A stretch of DNA of 37,412 nucleotides from Deltaproteobacteria bacterium (GTDB lineage: Bacteria; Myxococcota_A; Polyangia; Polyangiales; JADJMO01): NCBI GenBank assembly GCA_022843175.1, contig JALHOE010000075.1, positions 1 through 37,412 on the forward strand, given 5' to 3'. The notes under the pieces were generated by a model. The model saw nothing but the letters and a program-made list of their open reading frames with translations, searched no databases and was not told where the DNA came from. Below, one piece after another: positions 24,810 through 37,082 of this stretch (positions are counted from its first letter, which is position 1; each line of letters opens with the position of its first letter). The position numbers and the translations under genes are program-made.

Positions 24810-24846
24810 CCCACCGGGTGGGGATTTCTAGCGCGGCCCGCGGGCC
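24810..24846. other. Two palindromes in the 24746-24924 divergent spacer
   Basis: CCCACC-G-GGTGGG (24810-24822) and GGCCCG-CGGGCC (24835-24846) are perfect short palindromes. They lie between the L,D-transpeptidase and cyclase starts and could be operators or end a leader. At this base composition chance is a fair alternative. Nothing else is recognised in this spacer. Confidence 0.3.
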
Positions 24847-24924
24847 ACTGGCGAGCGCGAACGGACACGTATGGTTGAGGTCGGCGGTGCCCGCGGGCCT
24901 GGTGCTACGTTGCCGGAGGGGTTC

Positions 24925-26835
24925 ATGCGCGAAGCGTTCGAGGTCCTGACGAGGCGCATTCCCGCGCCGGCCGCGCTGGTCTGGGCGCTCGTCGCCGACA
25001 CCAACCGGTTCGATCGCGCCGCGGGGCTCGTCGCCGGCAACTACCGATTCCGCGACCTGCCGGACGGCACCCGCGAACGCGTCGCCACCGCCAAGCAGAC
25101 CGGCTTCAACATCGAGTGGATCGAGCCGGCCTACGACTGGCTCGAGGGGCGCTTCGTCCGCGGCGCGCGCACCTTCGTGCAGGGCCCGGCCAAGGCCGGC
25201 GGGTTCTCGGTCGAGCTCACGCCCGATCCGGCGGCGCCCGACACCGCGACGCTGGTCGAGGCGCGCGCCTGGGTCGCGGGCACCGGCTTCTTCGGGTTCG
25301 TCGCGCGCACGATCATGCGGCCTCGCTTTCGGGCCGCGCTCCGCAGCTACCTCGACGCGATCGAGGCGGTGCTCACCCGGGCGGCGGTCGAGTATCGCTG
25401 GGAGGACGAGCCGCCGGCCGCGGCCGCGCGCCGCGCGCTGCTCAACGCGCAAACGGACTCCGTCGCCTCCGGCGTGCGCTCGCCGAACCGCGAGGCCGAC
25501 TTCGACTTCCGCGCGCGCCGCTTCGGACAGACGCCGATCGAGAAGCCGCTCCGCGACAAGCTGCTCGAGTTCCTCGCGACCCGTCCCGACGAAGAGGTCG
25601 CGTCGATCCGTCCCTTCGAGGTCGCCCACGCGTGGGGCATCGATCGGCGCGAGGTGCTCCGCGCGTTCCTCCACGCCGCGCGCTCCGGGCTCGTCGAGCT
25701 GCAGTGGCAGATCAACTGTCCGTCGTGTCGGGTCGGCGCCCAGACCGCCCGCTCGCTCGACGAGGTCGAGCGCCGCGCGCACTGCGACGCATGCAACATC
25801 GGCTACGACCTCGACTTCGGCGAGCACGTCGAGGCGATCTTTCGGATCAGCCCCTCGATCCGCCAGGTCGAAACGGCCGTGTACTGTGCGAGCTCGCCGT
25901 GGTTCCGCCCGCACGTCTACGGGCAGATCACCGCGCCCGCCGGCGCCACGATCGAGCGCACCTGCGCGCTCCCTCCCGGCTCGATCCTCATCCGCACGCT
26001 GCGCCATGGTCGGCGCGCGACGGTCGAGATCGGCGCGCACGCCCCGCAGAAGCTCCTGGTCCGCCTCGACGACGATCGGTTGACGGTCGAGGCCTCGGGC
26101 GAGGTTCCGCTGGGCAAGGACACCGAGCTGCGGATCGAGAGCACGGCGACGCGCGCCGAGACGTTGCTCGTCGAGCGCACCGGGTGGAGCGCCGACATCG
26201 TCCTCGGCAGCGTCATCACGACGTTCCCCGATTTCCTCGACCTCTTCGCCACCGAGGCGCCGGCCGCCGGGGTCGAGCTCTCCGTCTCCTCGCTCACGCT
26301 CCTGTTCTCCGACCTCACCGGCTCGACGGCGCTCTACGAGCGGGTCGGCGACGCGCGCGCGTTCGCGATCGTCGAGCAGCACTTCCGCGACATGGAGCGC
26401 GCGATCACCGAGAATCAGGGCGCGATCGTCAAAACCATGGGCGACGCGGTGATGGCCACCTTCGCCTCGCCGGCCGACGCGCTCCGCGCCGGGGTGCAGA
26501 TGGTGGCCGAGTGCGAGCGCGCGCACGGCGAGCTCGGGCTCTCGGTGAAGGTCGGGCTCCACGAGGGCGCGTGCCTCGCGGTCCGCGCCAACGACAAGCT
26601 CGACTTCTTCGGCACCACGGTCAACGTCGCGGCGCGCCTGCAGGCCCAGGCGCGCGGCAGCGAGGTCGTCATCGCCGAGTCGCTCATCGAGCACCGCGGG
26701 GTCGCCGAGCTCGTGAAGGAGCAGGGCCTCCCGGCGCGCCGGTTCGAGGCGTCGCTCAAGGGGATCCGCGAGGTGCAGCGGCTGATCGGCCTCGACGCCT
26801 CCACCGCCCGGGCCAAGGAGGAGGAGGTCGCATGA
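24925..26835 (+). CDS. Adenylate cyclase with SRPBCC-like and DUF5939 regions
   Basis: A class III nucleotide cyclase making cAMP from ATP. Residues 1-165 look like an SRPBCC (START-like) ligand pocket (AFEVLTRRIPAPAALVWALV). About 210-450 matches the DUF5939 region, with a four-Cys zinc site (Cys265, Cys268, Cys287, Cys290). The catalytic domain (about 455-615) has the metal Asp463 (FSDLTGST) and Asp507 (KTMGDAV), adenine-selecting Lys503 and Asp560, and Asn567/Arg571, so it looks active and ATP-specific. ATG 24925 is favoured by GGAGGGG just upstream. No membrane segment, so it is cytoplasmic. It shares an ATGA overlap with the next gene. Confidence 0.9.
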   Translation: MREAFEVLTRRIPAPAALVWALVADTNRFDRAAGLVAGNYRFRDLPDGTRERVATAKQTGFNIEWIEPAYDWLEGRFVRGARTFVQGPAKAGGFSVELTPDPAAPDTATLVEARAWVAGTGFFGFVARTIMRPRFRAALRSYLDAIEAVLTRAAVEYRWEDEPPAAAARRALLNAQTDSVASGVRSPNREADFDFRARRFGQTPIEKPLRDKLLEFLATRPDEEVASIRPFEVAHAWGIDRREVLRAFLHAARSGLVELQWQINCPSCRVGAQTARSLDEVERRAHCDACNIGYDLDFGEHVEAIFRISPSIRQVETAVYCASSPWFRPHVYGQITAPAGATIERTCALPPGSILIRTLRHGRRATVEIGAHAPQKLLVRLDDDRLTVEASGEVPLGKDTELRIESTATRAETLLVERTGWSADIVLGSVITTFPDFLDLFATEAPAAGVELSVSSLTLLFSDLTGSTALYERVGDARAFAIVEQHFRDMERAITENQGAIVKTMGDAVMATFASPADALRAGVQMVAECERAHGELGLSVKVGLHEGACLAVRANDKLDFFGTTVNVAARLQAQARGSEVVIAESLIEHRGVAELVKEQGLPARRFEASLKGIREVQRLIGLDASTARAKEEEVA

Positions 26836-27149
26836 TCCAGCTGCTCCACGAGGACGCGCACTTCCGCGTCGAGCTCAACGCGCCCGAGCAACTCGTCCGC
26901 GTCGCCGCCCGCGCGCCGGGCGGCCTCGCGGCGATCGAGCGCGTGCTCGACTCCGTCCCGCGCGGGGGCAAGCTGTTTCTCGACCTCCGCGACGCCCCGA
27001 GCGGCGACGCGCGCCCCTTCGAGCGGCTCTTCTCGCGCTTCGCCAGGGTCGCCGTTCTGAGCCGAAAGGCTGTCCCGATCGAGGGTCAACCGGCGACGGT
27101 CGCCTCCTTCGACGACGAGGACCGCGCCTTCGATCATTTGTACGTCTGA
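26832..27149 (+). CDS. Small unknown protein coupled to the cyclase
   Basis: A 105-residue protein with no membrane segment, not recognised. It reads MIQLLHEDAHFRVELNAPEQ at the start, then AIERVLDSVPRGGKLFLDLRD and FERLFSRFARVAVLSRKAVP. The alternation of short strands and helices, with a hydrophobic strand before an aspartate, loosely recalls STAS or SpoIIAA-like folds, but I cannot support that further. The ATG overlaps the cyclase stop (ATGA), which implies fixed stoichiometry and a shared job, perhaps control of the cyclase. Confidence 0.8.
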   Translation: MIQLLHEDAHFRVELNAPEQLVRVAARAPGGLAAIERVLDSVPRGGKLFLDLRDAPSGDARPFERLFSRFARVAVLSRKAVPIEGQPATVASFDDEDRAFDHLYV

Positions 27150-27189
27150 TTGACTTGCCGCCCGCGCGGCGCAGCGCGAACGGGCGCGC

Positions 27190-30066
27190 ATGGCTTCGAC
27201 CCCGCGGTGGACGACCTCGCGAAAGCTCGCGCTGCTCGTGCTCCCGTTCCTCCTGGTTTGGGTGTTCCTCGCGATCCGGTCGCGCGGGCCGGTCCAGTTC
27301 GAGCGCGGCGTCGAGCTGGTCGAGGTCACCATCCCCGGGGGCGCCGCGATCGGCGGCAACCTCTCCATCGATCTCAAGTTCCGCGCCGCAGAGGCGCTCT
27401 CGCCCAACGACTCGGTGTTCCTCCACATCGAGGCGCTCGGCGAGCACTCCGATCGCAACTGCCGCATGGTGGCCGACCGGGTCGTCCCCCCTGCGCTCGC
27501 CAGCCAGTTCCAGCCCGGCCAGGTCGTCACCCACCACGTCGACGTCGCCGTCCCGTCCTCGTGCCGCGAGGCCGACTTCCGCGTGCTCACCGGCATCTGG
27601 AACACGCAGACCGGCGACCGCCGCAAGATCCTCGATCCGCAGTCGCTCGACGAGCGCCTGCACATCGCCGATCTCGAGATCGGCAGCGACGCCGATCCGA
27701 GCGCGCGCACGCTCAGCGGCAGCGAGGTCAAGCGCTACGCGCGGCTCGCGCTGCTCCGGCCCTTCGGCAAGTGGATCCTCGGGCTGTTCGCGGCGGCCGC
27801 GCTCGCGGTGCTCCTCGCCAAGCGGGTGCCCGAGAAGGAAGACGGCGAGCCGCTCCCCCGGCCCTTCCAGTTCGTCGCGCTCGCCGTCCCCACCGGCATC
27901 CTCATCGCCGGCATCCTGGTGGTGCTCGAGTTCATCAAGGACGACGCGTACATCTCGTTCCGCTACGCCCACAACTTCGTGAAGGGCAAGGGGTTGGTCT
28001 TCAACCCCGGCGAGCGGCTCGAGGGCTTCACCAACTTCCTGTGGACGCTCGTGCTCTCGCCGTTCGAGGCGCTCGGCTGGGACCTGTTCCAGGTCTGCGA
28101 GTTCCTCGGCACCGGCCTCTCGATCGTCGTCATCGCGTTCATGATGCTGTTCACGATCAGGCTCGACGAGCCGCGCAAGGACCTCTCCTTCGCGTGGGGC
28201 GCGACCTGGCTCGCGTCGTCGTCGAGCTGGGTGCTCTGGGCCAAGAGCGGCCTCGAGCAAGCCTGCGCGGCGACGCTGCCCGTCGTCGGCGCCTGGCTCC
28301 TCTTCCGCGCGATCGAGGACGCGCGGGTCGAGGAGACGAAAGACGTCCAGAAGCGGGCGGCGCTCGCCGGCTTCGTGATGGCGCTCGGGTGCATGACCCG
28401 CCCCGAGATCCACCTGGTCACGGCGATCGTCGGCGCGCCGCTCGTCTACGAGGCGATCCGGCTCAAGAAGGTCCCGCGCTACGGCCTGTACTTCGCGGCG
28501 ACGGTGCTCGCGGTCGTCGTGCCGTTCCACCTCTTCCGCTACAGCTACTACCACTCGTGGCTGCCCAACACGTTCTACGTGAAGACGGGCAAGGGCTCGA
28601 TGATCTGGCGCGCGGGCCTCGACCAGCTGCGCGAGATGCTCGACTTCAACCGCCTCGGCTACGCGCTGCTGTTCGTGCCGTTCGCGTTCGTGACCAAGAA
28701 GCGAATGATGGCGAAGCTGGTCGCGCTCGCGATCTCGGTCGCGTTCATGGGCTACATCGTCAAGGTCGGCGTCGACGAGATGCAGTGGTATCGGCTCTAC
28801 CTGCCGGCGCTGCCGTTCGTGCTCATCCTCGCCGGGCTCGGCCTCCGCAACCTGCTCGACGCGCTGCTCGCCATCCTCAAGCGCGAGGACGACGCGAACG
28901 CCAAGTGGCTCGCGGCGGCGATCGGCTGGGCCGGCGTGCTCTACGCGGCGCAGCGCAACTTCCAGTTCACCTACAAAGAGCTCCATGGCTTCGACGGCCA
29001 CGGCGATCTCTCGGGCATGTATCACCCCGACCTCGGCAAGTTCATCACGCGCCACGAGCGTCCGGGCGGCCTGGTGGCGTTCCAGGACATGGGCTCGACG
29101 CCGTACCACGCGCCGGACATCAACTTCCTCGACTTCATCGGCCTGACCGAGGGCCCGGTGGCCCGCGCGCGTCACGCCTACGGCCTGCACGCCTTCGTCC
29201 CGAGCGACGTCGCCGCCAAGCGCAAGTACGACGCCGACATGCGCGACTACTTCTGGAAGCGCAACCCGGAGTGGGCGATCCTCACGGTGTACCCGCCGCG
29301 CGATCAGGAGGCCGCGATCGCCGCCAAGTTCGACCTCGATCCGGGGCCCAACGCCATCGGCGGCGCCTACCACAACAACAGCTACCAGTTCGGCATCTGG
29401 GGCGACCAGCGCTTCCACACCGACTACGTCCACGTGCGCACGTGGCAGCGCTCGCGCGGCTACTACCTGTCGCTGTTCCGCCGCCGCGATCTGTGGGAGC
29501 AGATCCCGCGCGAGGTCGTGCTCGACGCGCCGCCGCCGAACCTCGGGGGCACCAAGGCCATGTTCGAGCGGAACATCGAGCTGCTCGGCTCACGGATCGA
29601 CGGCAACCTCGACGGCAACTTCAACCAGCCGGTCACGCGCGAGCGGCACGAGGTCTTCATCAACACCTGGTGGAAGGTGCCGGGCCCGATGGAGAAGGAC
29701 CTCACGTTCTTCGTCCACGTGAGCAAGCCCGGCTTCCAGGCCCCGCTCGACCACGCGCCGGGAGACTGGATGTACCCGGCCGACCGCTGGCGCGCGGGCG
29801 ACATCGTCGAGGACCGCGTGCTCTTCCAGCTGCCGATCAACATGCGGCCGGGGAAGTACGAGGTGTTTCTCGGCATCTACCGTCGCTCCACCGGCGAGCG
29901 CCTCAAGATCCCGAACGGCCCGGCGGACGGTCGCGTGCTCGTCGGCAGCTTCGAGGTCAAGCGCCTCTATCCGGTCATCCACCAGCTCATCCCGCCGACG
30001 GTGCCGGAGAAGATGCGCCTCTACCCGGACCGCATCCCCGACCACCACCGCCAACCCGGCCAGTGA
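27190..30066 (+). CDS. GT-C-type membrane glycosyltransferase with flanking beta domains
   Basis: A 958-residue integral membrane protein. After one N-terminal helix (12-30) comes a beta-rich periplasmic-type domain (about 35-170). A multi-span core (about 185-600) follows; it begins with KDDAYISFRYAHNF and continues GLVFNPGERLEGFTNFLW. That DD-containing loop is typical of polyprenyl-phosphate-sugar-using GT-C enzymes related to mycobacterial AftB-like arabinosyltransferases. The C-terminal part includes FFVHVSKPGFQ, DHAPGDWMYPADRW and PGKYEVFLGIYRRSTGERL, a beta domain similar to the N-terminal one. Sugar and acceptor are unknown. It stands alone between the cyclase pair and a convergent gene. 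Confidence 0.8.
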   Translation: MASTPRWTTSRKLALLVLPFLLVWVFLAIRSRGPVQFERGVELVEVTIPGGAAIGGNLSIDLKFRAAEALSPNDSVFLHIEALGEHSDRNCRMVADRVVPPALASQFQPGQVVTHHVDVAVPSSCREADFRVLTGIWNTQTGDRRKILDPQSLDERLHIADLEIGSDADPSARTLSGSEVKRYARLALLRPFGKWILGLFAAAALAVLLAKRVPEKEDGEPLPRPFQFVALAVPTGILIAGILVVLEFIKDDAYISFRYAHNFVKGKGLVFNPGERLEGFTNFLWTLVLSPFEALGWDLFQVCEFLGTGLSIVVIAFMMLFTIRLDEPRKDLSFAWGATWLASSSSWVLWAKSGLEQACAATLPVVGAWLLFRAIEDARVEETKDVQKRAALAGFVMALGCMTRPEIHLVTAIVGAPLVYEAIRLKKVPRYGLYFAATVLAVVVPFHLFRYSYYHSWLPNTFYVKTGKGSMIWRAGLDQLREMLDFNRLGYALLFVPFAFVTKKRMMAKLVALAISVAFMGYIVKVGVDEMQWYRLYLPALPFVLILAGLGLRNLLDALLAILKREDDANAKWLAAAIGWAGVLYAAQRNFQFTYKELHGFDGHGDLSGMYHPDLGKFITRHERPGGLVAFQDMGSTPYHAPDINFLDFIGLTEGPVARARHAYGLHAFVPSDVAAKRKYDADMRDYFWKRNPEWAILTVYPPRDQEAAIAAKFDLDPGPNAIGGAYHNNSYQFGIWGDQRFHTDYVHVRTWQRSRGYYLSLFRRRDLWEQIPREVVLDAPPPNLGGTKAMFERNIELLGSRIDGNLDGNFNQPVTRERHEVFINTWWKVPGPMEKDLTFFVHVSKPGFQAPLDHAPGDWMYPADRWRAGDIVEDRVLFQLPINMRPGKYEVFLGIYRRSTGERLKIPNGPADGRVLVGSFEVKRLYPVIHQLIPPTVPEKMRLYPDRIPDHHRQPGQ

Positions 30067-30078
30067 CCGAGAAAACAG

Positions 30079-30103
30079 GCGCGCGCCAAAAGCAGGCGCG
30101 CGC
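30079..30103. terminator. Hairpin between convergent genes
   Basis: GCGCGCGCC (30079-30087) and GGCGCGCGC (30095-30103) form a perfect 9-bp GC stem with an AAAAGCA loop. It lies 13 bp after the glycosyltransferase stop and 30 bp beyond the end of the convergent ParB-like gene, a place for a bidirectional terminator. No U-run. Confidence 0.5.
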
Positions 30104-30132
30104 GTCAGCGAGCGCCTAGACGCCGCTCCACT

Positions 30133-31125
30133 CTACTCCTCGTCCGGCGCGCCGCCGGCGACGCGGGCGAGATCTTCCTGGCGGACCTTGTCGATGCTGA
30201 AGCGGCCCGCGCGATCGCGCATCTGCTCGAGCACCTTCTCCGCGGACGGTAGCTCGCCCTTGATCCAGCGGAGCGGGTTGATCCGCGAGACGACGAACGA
30301 CCGCAGATAGGGCGAGGTGAGCCCCTTGGCCTTGAGCTTGGCGACGACCGCGGCGACGTTGGTCTCGAGCTCGAGGGTGAGGCCGGCGAGCTTCTCGTGG
30401 TGCTTGATCGCCACCCTGATCGGCTCGCTCGAGAACTGCTCCACCCGCCGCAGGATCGGGTGATACGCGCCGCCCGCGAACCGCGGCTCGCGCTCGTAGC
30501 ACACGCCGATCGTCACGAGCGCCGGATCCTCGAGGTAGAAGGCGAAGCCTTCCTCGCTGCGGCTCCCGTCCTCCTCGAGGAGCCCGCGATAGATGCGAAT
30601 GACCTCGAGCGAGCGCTCCTTGAGGTTGTGCGCCTTCTCGGTGTTGAGGGCGAGGATCTGCCAAGCGACCTCGCGGTCGGGCACCACCAGCGCGGTGATC
30701 GCGCGCGCGCCGAGGCGCTGCATGGCGGCGAGGCGATGGCGGCCGTTGGGCGTCCAAAACCCGTGCTCGGGCGCGGTGATGGCGATCAGCGGATCGAGGA
30801 AGCGGCCGGTCTTCTGGATCACCTCGGCGAGCCTCTTGTGGTGGGCCTCGGAGAGATCGCGCTGAAATGGCGTGGGCTCGATCTTGTCGATCGGGAGCAC
30901 GGCGACCACGACCGGGTGCCCCGAGAGCGGCTCGCAGTACGTGCCGACGACGCCGCCGCCCTCGCTGCGGATGCGCGCGAGCAGCGCGTCGACGCCCTCT
31001 TTGCCCTCGGGCACCTGGAGGCAGGCGAGGGGCTCGAGGCCGGTGCTCGCCGCCTTTGCCTTGCGCGGGGTCTTCCTTCGCGCGGGAGCGCGCTTGGCGG
31101 TCGCGGCCTTCTTCTTCGCTGCCAT
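30133..31125 (-). CDS. ParB/Srx-fold domain protein with basic N-terminal tail
   Basis: A 330-residue protein with a Lys/Arg/Ala-rich, histone H1-like first 27 residues (AAKKKAATAKRAPARRKTPR). A ParB N-terminal-type domain follows (about 70-170); it contains IDKIEPTPFQRDLSEAHHKR and the GRHRLAAM motif (128-135), the CTPase/nucleotide pocket signature of this fold. No helix-turn-helix of chromosomal ParB type is evident afterward; the remaining 160 residues are helical and unrecognised. It is not near parA, so it is unlikely to be the segregation ParB. It follows the acyl-CoA synthetase by 7 bp on the same strand. DNA binding by the basic tail is inference. Confidence 0.8.
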   Translation of the reverse strand: MAAKKKAATAKRAPARRKTPRKAKAASTGLEPLACLQVPEGKEGVDALLARIRSEGGGVVGTYCEPLSGHPVVVAVLPIDKIEPTPFQRDLSEAHHKRLAEVIQKTGRFLDPLIAITAPEHGFWTPNGRHRLAAMQRLGARAITALVVPDREVAWQILALNTEKAHNLKERSLEVIRIYRGLLEEDGSRSEEGFAFYLEDPALVTIGVCYEREPRFAGGAYHPILRRVEQFSSEPIRVAIKHHEKLAGLTLELETNVAAVVAKLKAKGLTSPYLRSFVVSRINPLRWIKGELPSAEKVLEQMRDRAGRFSIDKVRQEDLARVAGGAPDEE

Positions 31126-31132
31126 CTCCCGG

Positions 31133-32851
<1,719 letters not shown>

Positions 32852-32909
32852 GATTGCACCCCTCGAGATCCGGGTTCAGCACGACGCGTGCCCGACGACG
32901 GGCGCCGAA

Positions 32910-33401
32910 ATGCGTGAGCTCCACCGCCTGCGCGACGGCGCGAGGGTTGTCGTGAGGCACATCCGCCCCTCGGACGCGGCGCAGCTCGTGGACGGGTTCC
33001 GTCGCCTCTCGCCCGAGTCGCGGCGTCTCCGGTTCCTCGGCGGTCGCGTTCGGCTGACGCCCGAGCTCGCCGAGTACCTCACGAACGTCGACCAGCTCGA
33101 CCACGTGGCGCTCGTTGCGACGACGGAGGACGACCGCGGCCTCGGCGTGGCGCGGTTCATCCGCGATCGGGTCGACCGCACCGTCGCCGAAGCGGCGATC
33201 ACCGTCGCCGAGGGGGAGCAGGGCCGGGGCGTCGGCACCGTGCTCCTGCTCGCGATGCGGCGCGCGGCGCGCGAGCGGGGGGTGCGCACGCTCCGCGGTG
33301 AGATCCTCTGGGAGAACACGGCCATGCGTCGCCTGCTCGCGCGGGCCCGTGCGCGGGTCCGGTCGAGCGACGGTCGACTGAGCTTCGAGGTCGACGTCTA
33401 A
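32910..33401 (+). CDS. GNAT-family N-acetyltransferase
   Basis: A 163-residue acetyltransferase using acetyl-CoA. It begins [20 protein letters not shown], the usual start of this group. The acetyl-CoA loop is [20 protein letters not shown] (motif A), followed by the motif B-like [20 protein letters not shown] prefer ATG 32910 because the family domain starts there; an earlier ATG at 32850 would give 183 residues and overlap the start of the divergent synthetase. The target is unknown. Its position next to an acetyl-CoA synthetase gene, 32 bp upstream, suggests AcuA/Pat-like control of that enzyme; this is an inference. Confidence 0.85.
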   Translation: MRELHRLRDGARVVVRHIRPSDAAQLVDGFRRLSPESRRLRFLGGRVRLTPELAEYLTNVDQLDHVALVATTEDDRGLGVARFIRDRVDRTVAEAAITVAEGEQGRGVGTVLLLAMRRAARERGVRTLRGEILWENTAMRRLLARARARVRSSDGRLSFEVDV

Positions 33402-33433
33402 CGATTGGCACGCGCTGCGCATCGCCCTCGGCG

Positions 33434-35130
<1,697 letters not shown>

Positions 35131-35134
<4 letters not shown>

Positions 35135-36102
35135 CGACCGATCGCGCGCATTCGTTGAAACAGCTCCGCCGCATGCTGCTCGTCCGCCGCTTCGAGGAGA
35201 AGTGCGCCGAGGTCTACCAGCAGCAGAAGATCCGCGGGTTCCTCCACCTCTACATCGGCGAGGAGGCGGTCGCGGTCGGCGCGCTCGCCGCGCTCCGTGA
35301 CGACGACGCGGTGGTCACGACCTACCGCGAGCACGGGCACGCGCTGGTGCGCGGGATCTCGCCCGACGCCGTGATGGCCGAGATGTACGGGCGCGCGACG
35401 GGCTGCGCCCGCGGACGCGGCGGCTCGATGCACCTGTTCGGGGCCGCGCAGCGCTTCTTCGGCGGCTACGCGATCGTCGGCGGCGGGCTCCCGATCGCCG
35501 TCGGCCTCGCGCTCGCCGAGCAGATGCAGGCGACCAAGCGGCTCGTGGCGTGCTTCTTCGGCGACGGTGCGACCGAGGAGGGCGAGTACCACGAGTCGCT
35601 CAACCTCGCGTCGCTGTGGCGCCTGCCGGTGCTCTTCCTCTGCGAGAACAACTTCTACGCGATGGGCACCGCGCTCGCGCGCCACGCCGCGGTGCCGGAT
35701 CTGTGTGCCATCCCACGCGCCCACGGGATCGTCTCCGAGAGCGTGGACGGCATGGACGTCGTGGCGGTGGAGCGGGCCGCGCGCGCGGCGGCCGACGCGA
35801 TTCGCGAGACCGGCAAGCCACGCTTCCTCGAGCTCCAGACCTACCGGTTTCGCGCGCACTCGATGTACGACGCCGACCGCTACCGCGACAAGGCCGAGAT
35901 CGCGGAGTGGAAGAAGCGCGATCCGATCGAGCTCTTCGTCGCGCGGCTCAAGGCCGCGAGCGTCGCGACCGACGAGGACGTCGCCGCGATCGAACGCGAG
36001 GTCTCCGGCGAGGTCGAGCGGGCCGCGCTCGCGGCCGACGCGGCGCCCCTCGAGCCCATCTCCGACCTCGAACGCGACGTCCTCGCCAAGGTGGTCCCAT
36101 GA
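35131..36102 (+). CDS. pdhA: Pyruvate (or acetoin) dehydrogenase E1 alpha subunit
   Basis: A 323-residue thiamine-diphosphate-binding alpha chain of a 2-oxo acid dehydrogenase complex. The ThDP/Mg motif runs from [15 protein letters not shown] to CENNFYAMG (Gly144 to Asn174). Also visible are [21 protein letters not shown] and [13 protein letters not shown]; the last is the PDH-type phosphorylation-loop segment. The length matches the alpha/beta heterotetramer type. ATGA overlaps on both sides show tight coupling with the Acs-like gene and with E1 beta. The PDH/acetoin distinction cannot be fixed from E1 alone; the PDH reading is favoured by this last motif. Confidence 0.9.
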
Positions 36103-37082
36103 CGCGCACGACCTATCGAGAGGGCATCCGCACCGCGCTCCGCACCGCGCTCCACGACGATCCGCGCGTGTTCCTGATGGGCGAGGACGTCGGGAAGTAC
36201 GGCGGCGCCTACGCCTGCAGCCTCGGTTTGCTCGAGGACTTCGGCCCCGAGCGCGTCCGCGACACGCCGCTCTGCGAGTCCACGTTCGTCGGGGCCGGGA
36301 TCGGCGCGGCCCTCGGCGGCATGCGTCCCATCGTCGAGATCATGACGGTGAACTTCAGCCTGCTCGCGCTCGACCAGATCGTGAACAACGCCGCGACGCT
36401 CCGGCACATGTCGGCGGGGCAGTTCGCGGTGCCCCTGGTGGTGCGGATGGCCACCGGCGCGGGGCGACAGCTGGCGGCGCAGCACTCCCACAGCCTCGAG
36501 AACTGGTACGCGCACGTCCCCGGGATCAAGGTGCTCGCGTCGGGGACGGTGCAGGACGCGCACGACTTCGTGCTCGAGGCGCTGGCCGATCCCGATCCGG
36601 TGATCGTGTTCGAGCACCAATATCTCTACGCGATGGAGGGCGAGCTGGAGCTCGGGCCGGCGCGGGCCTCGCCGTGGCGCGCGAGCGTGCGCAGGGCGGG
36701 CGCCGATCTCAGCGTCATCACCTACGGCGGCTCGCTCCCCAAGGCGCTCGCCGCCGCCGAGGCGCTCGAAGCCGAGGGGATCCGCGCGGAGGTCGTCGAC
36801 CTGCGCTCGCTCCGGCCGCTCGACGACGAGACGATCCTCGCGAGCGTGCGCAAGACGCACCGCGCGCTGATCGTCGACGAGGGCTGGCGCACCGGCAGCC
36901 TGTCGGGCGAGCTCGCGACCCGGATCATGGAGGGCGCGTTCTACGATCTCGACGGCCCGATCGCGCGGGTGTGCTCGGCCGAGGTGCCGATCCCCTACGC
37001 CAAGCACCTGGAGGACGAAGCGCTCCCGCGGGTCGAAACGATCGTCGCGCGCGCGAAGGAGCTGGTGGCTCGCCGTGGCTGA
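36099..37082 (+). CDS. pdhB: Pyruvate (or acetoin) dehydrogenase E1 beta subunit
   Basis: A 327-residue beta chain completing the E1 heterotetramer that decarboxylates the 2-oxo acid. It shows [37 protein letters not shown] with Glu60 at the ThDP site, and [20 protein letters not shown], followed by [19 protein letters not shown]. The C-terminal transketolase-like domain includes [15 protein letters not shown]. Its start overlaps the E1 alpha stop (ATGA) and its last codons overlap the E2 gene by 8 bp. Confidence 0.92.
   Translation: MTRTTYREGIRTALRTALHDDPRVFLMGEDVGKYGGAYACSLGLLEDFGPERVRDTPLCESTFVGAGIGAALGGMRPIVEIMTVNFSLLALDQIVNNAATLRHMSAGQFAVPLVVRMATGAGRQLAAQHSHSLENWYAHVPGIKVLASGTVQDAHDFVLEALADPDPVIVFEHQYLYAMEGELELGPARASPWRASVRRAGADLSVITYGGSLPKALAAAEALEAEGIRAEVVDLRSLRPLDDETILASVRKTHRALIVDEGWRTGSLSGELATRIMEGAFYDLDGPIARVCSAEVPIPYAKHLEDEALPRVETIVARAKELVARRG

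Noticed and set aside
26875-29433. An 852-codon minus-strand frame across the glycosyltransferase
   Set aside because: It is an antisense shadow with low-complexity charged composition and no domain; the plus-strand gene has clear motifs and membrane segments.
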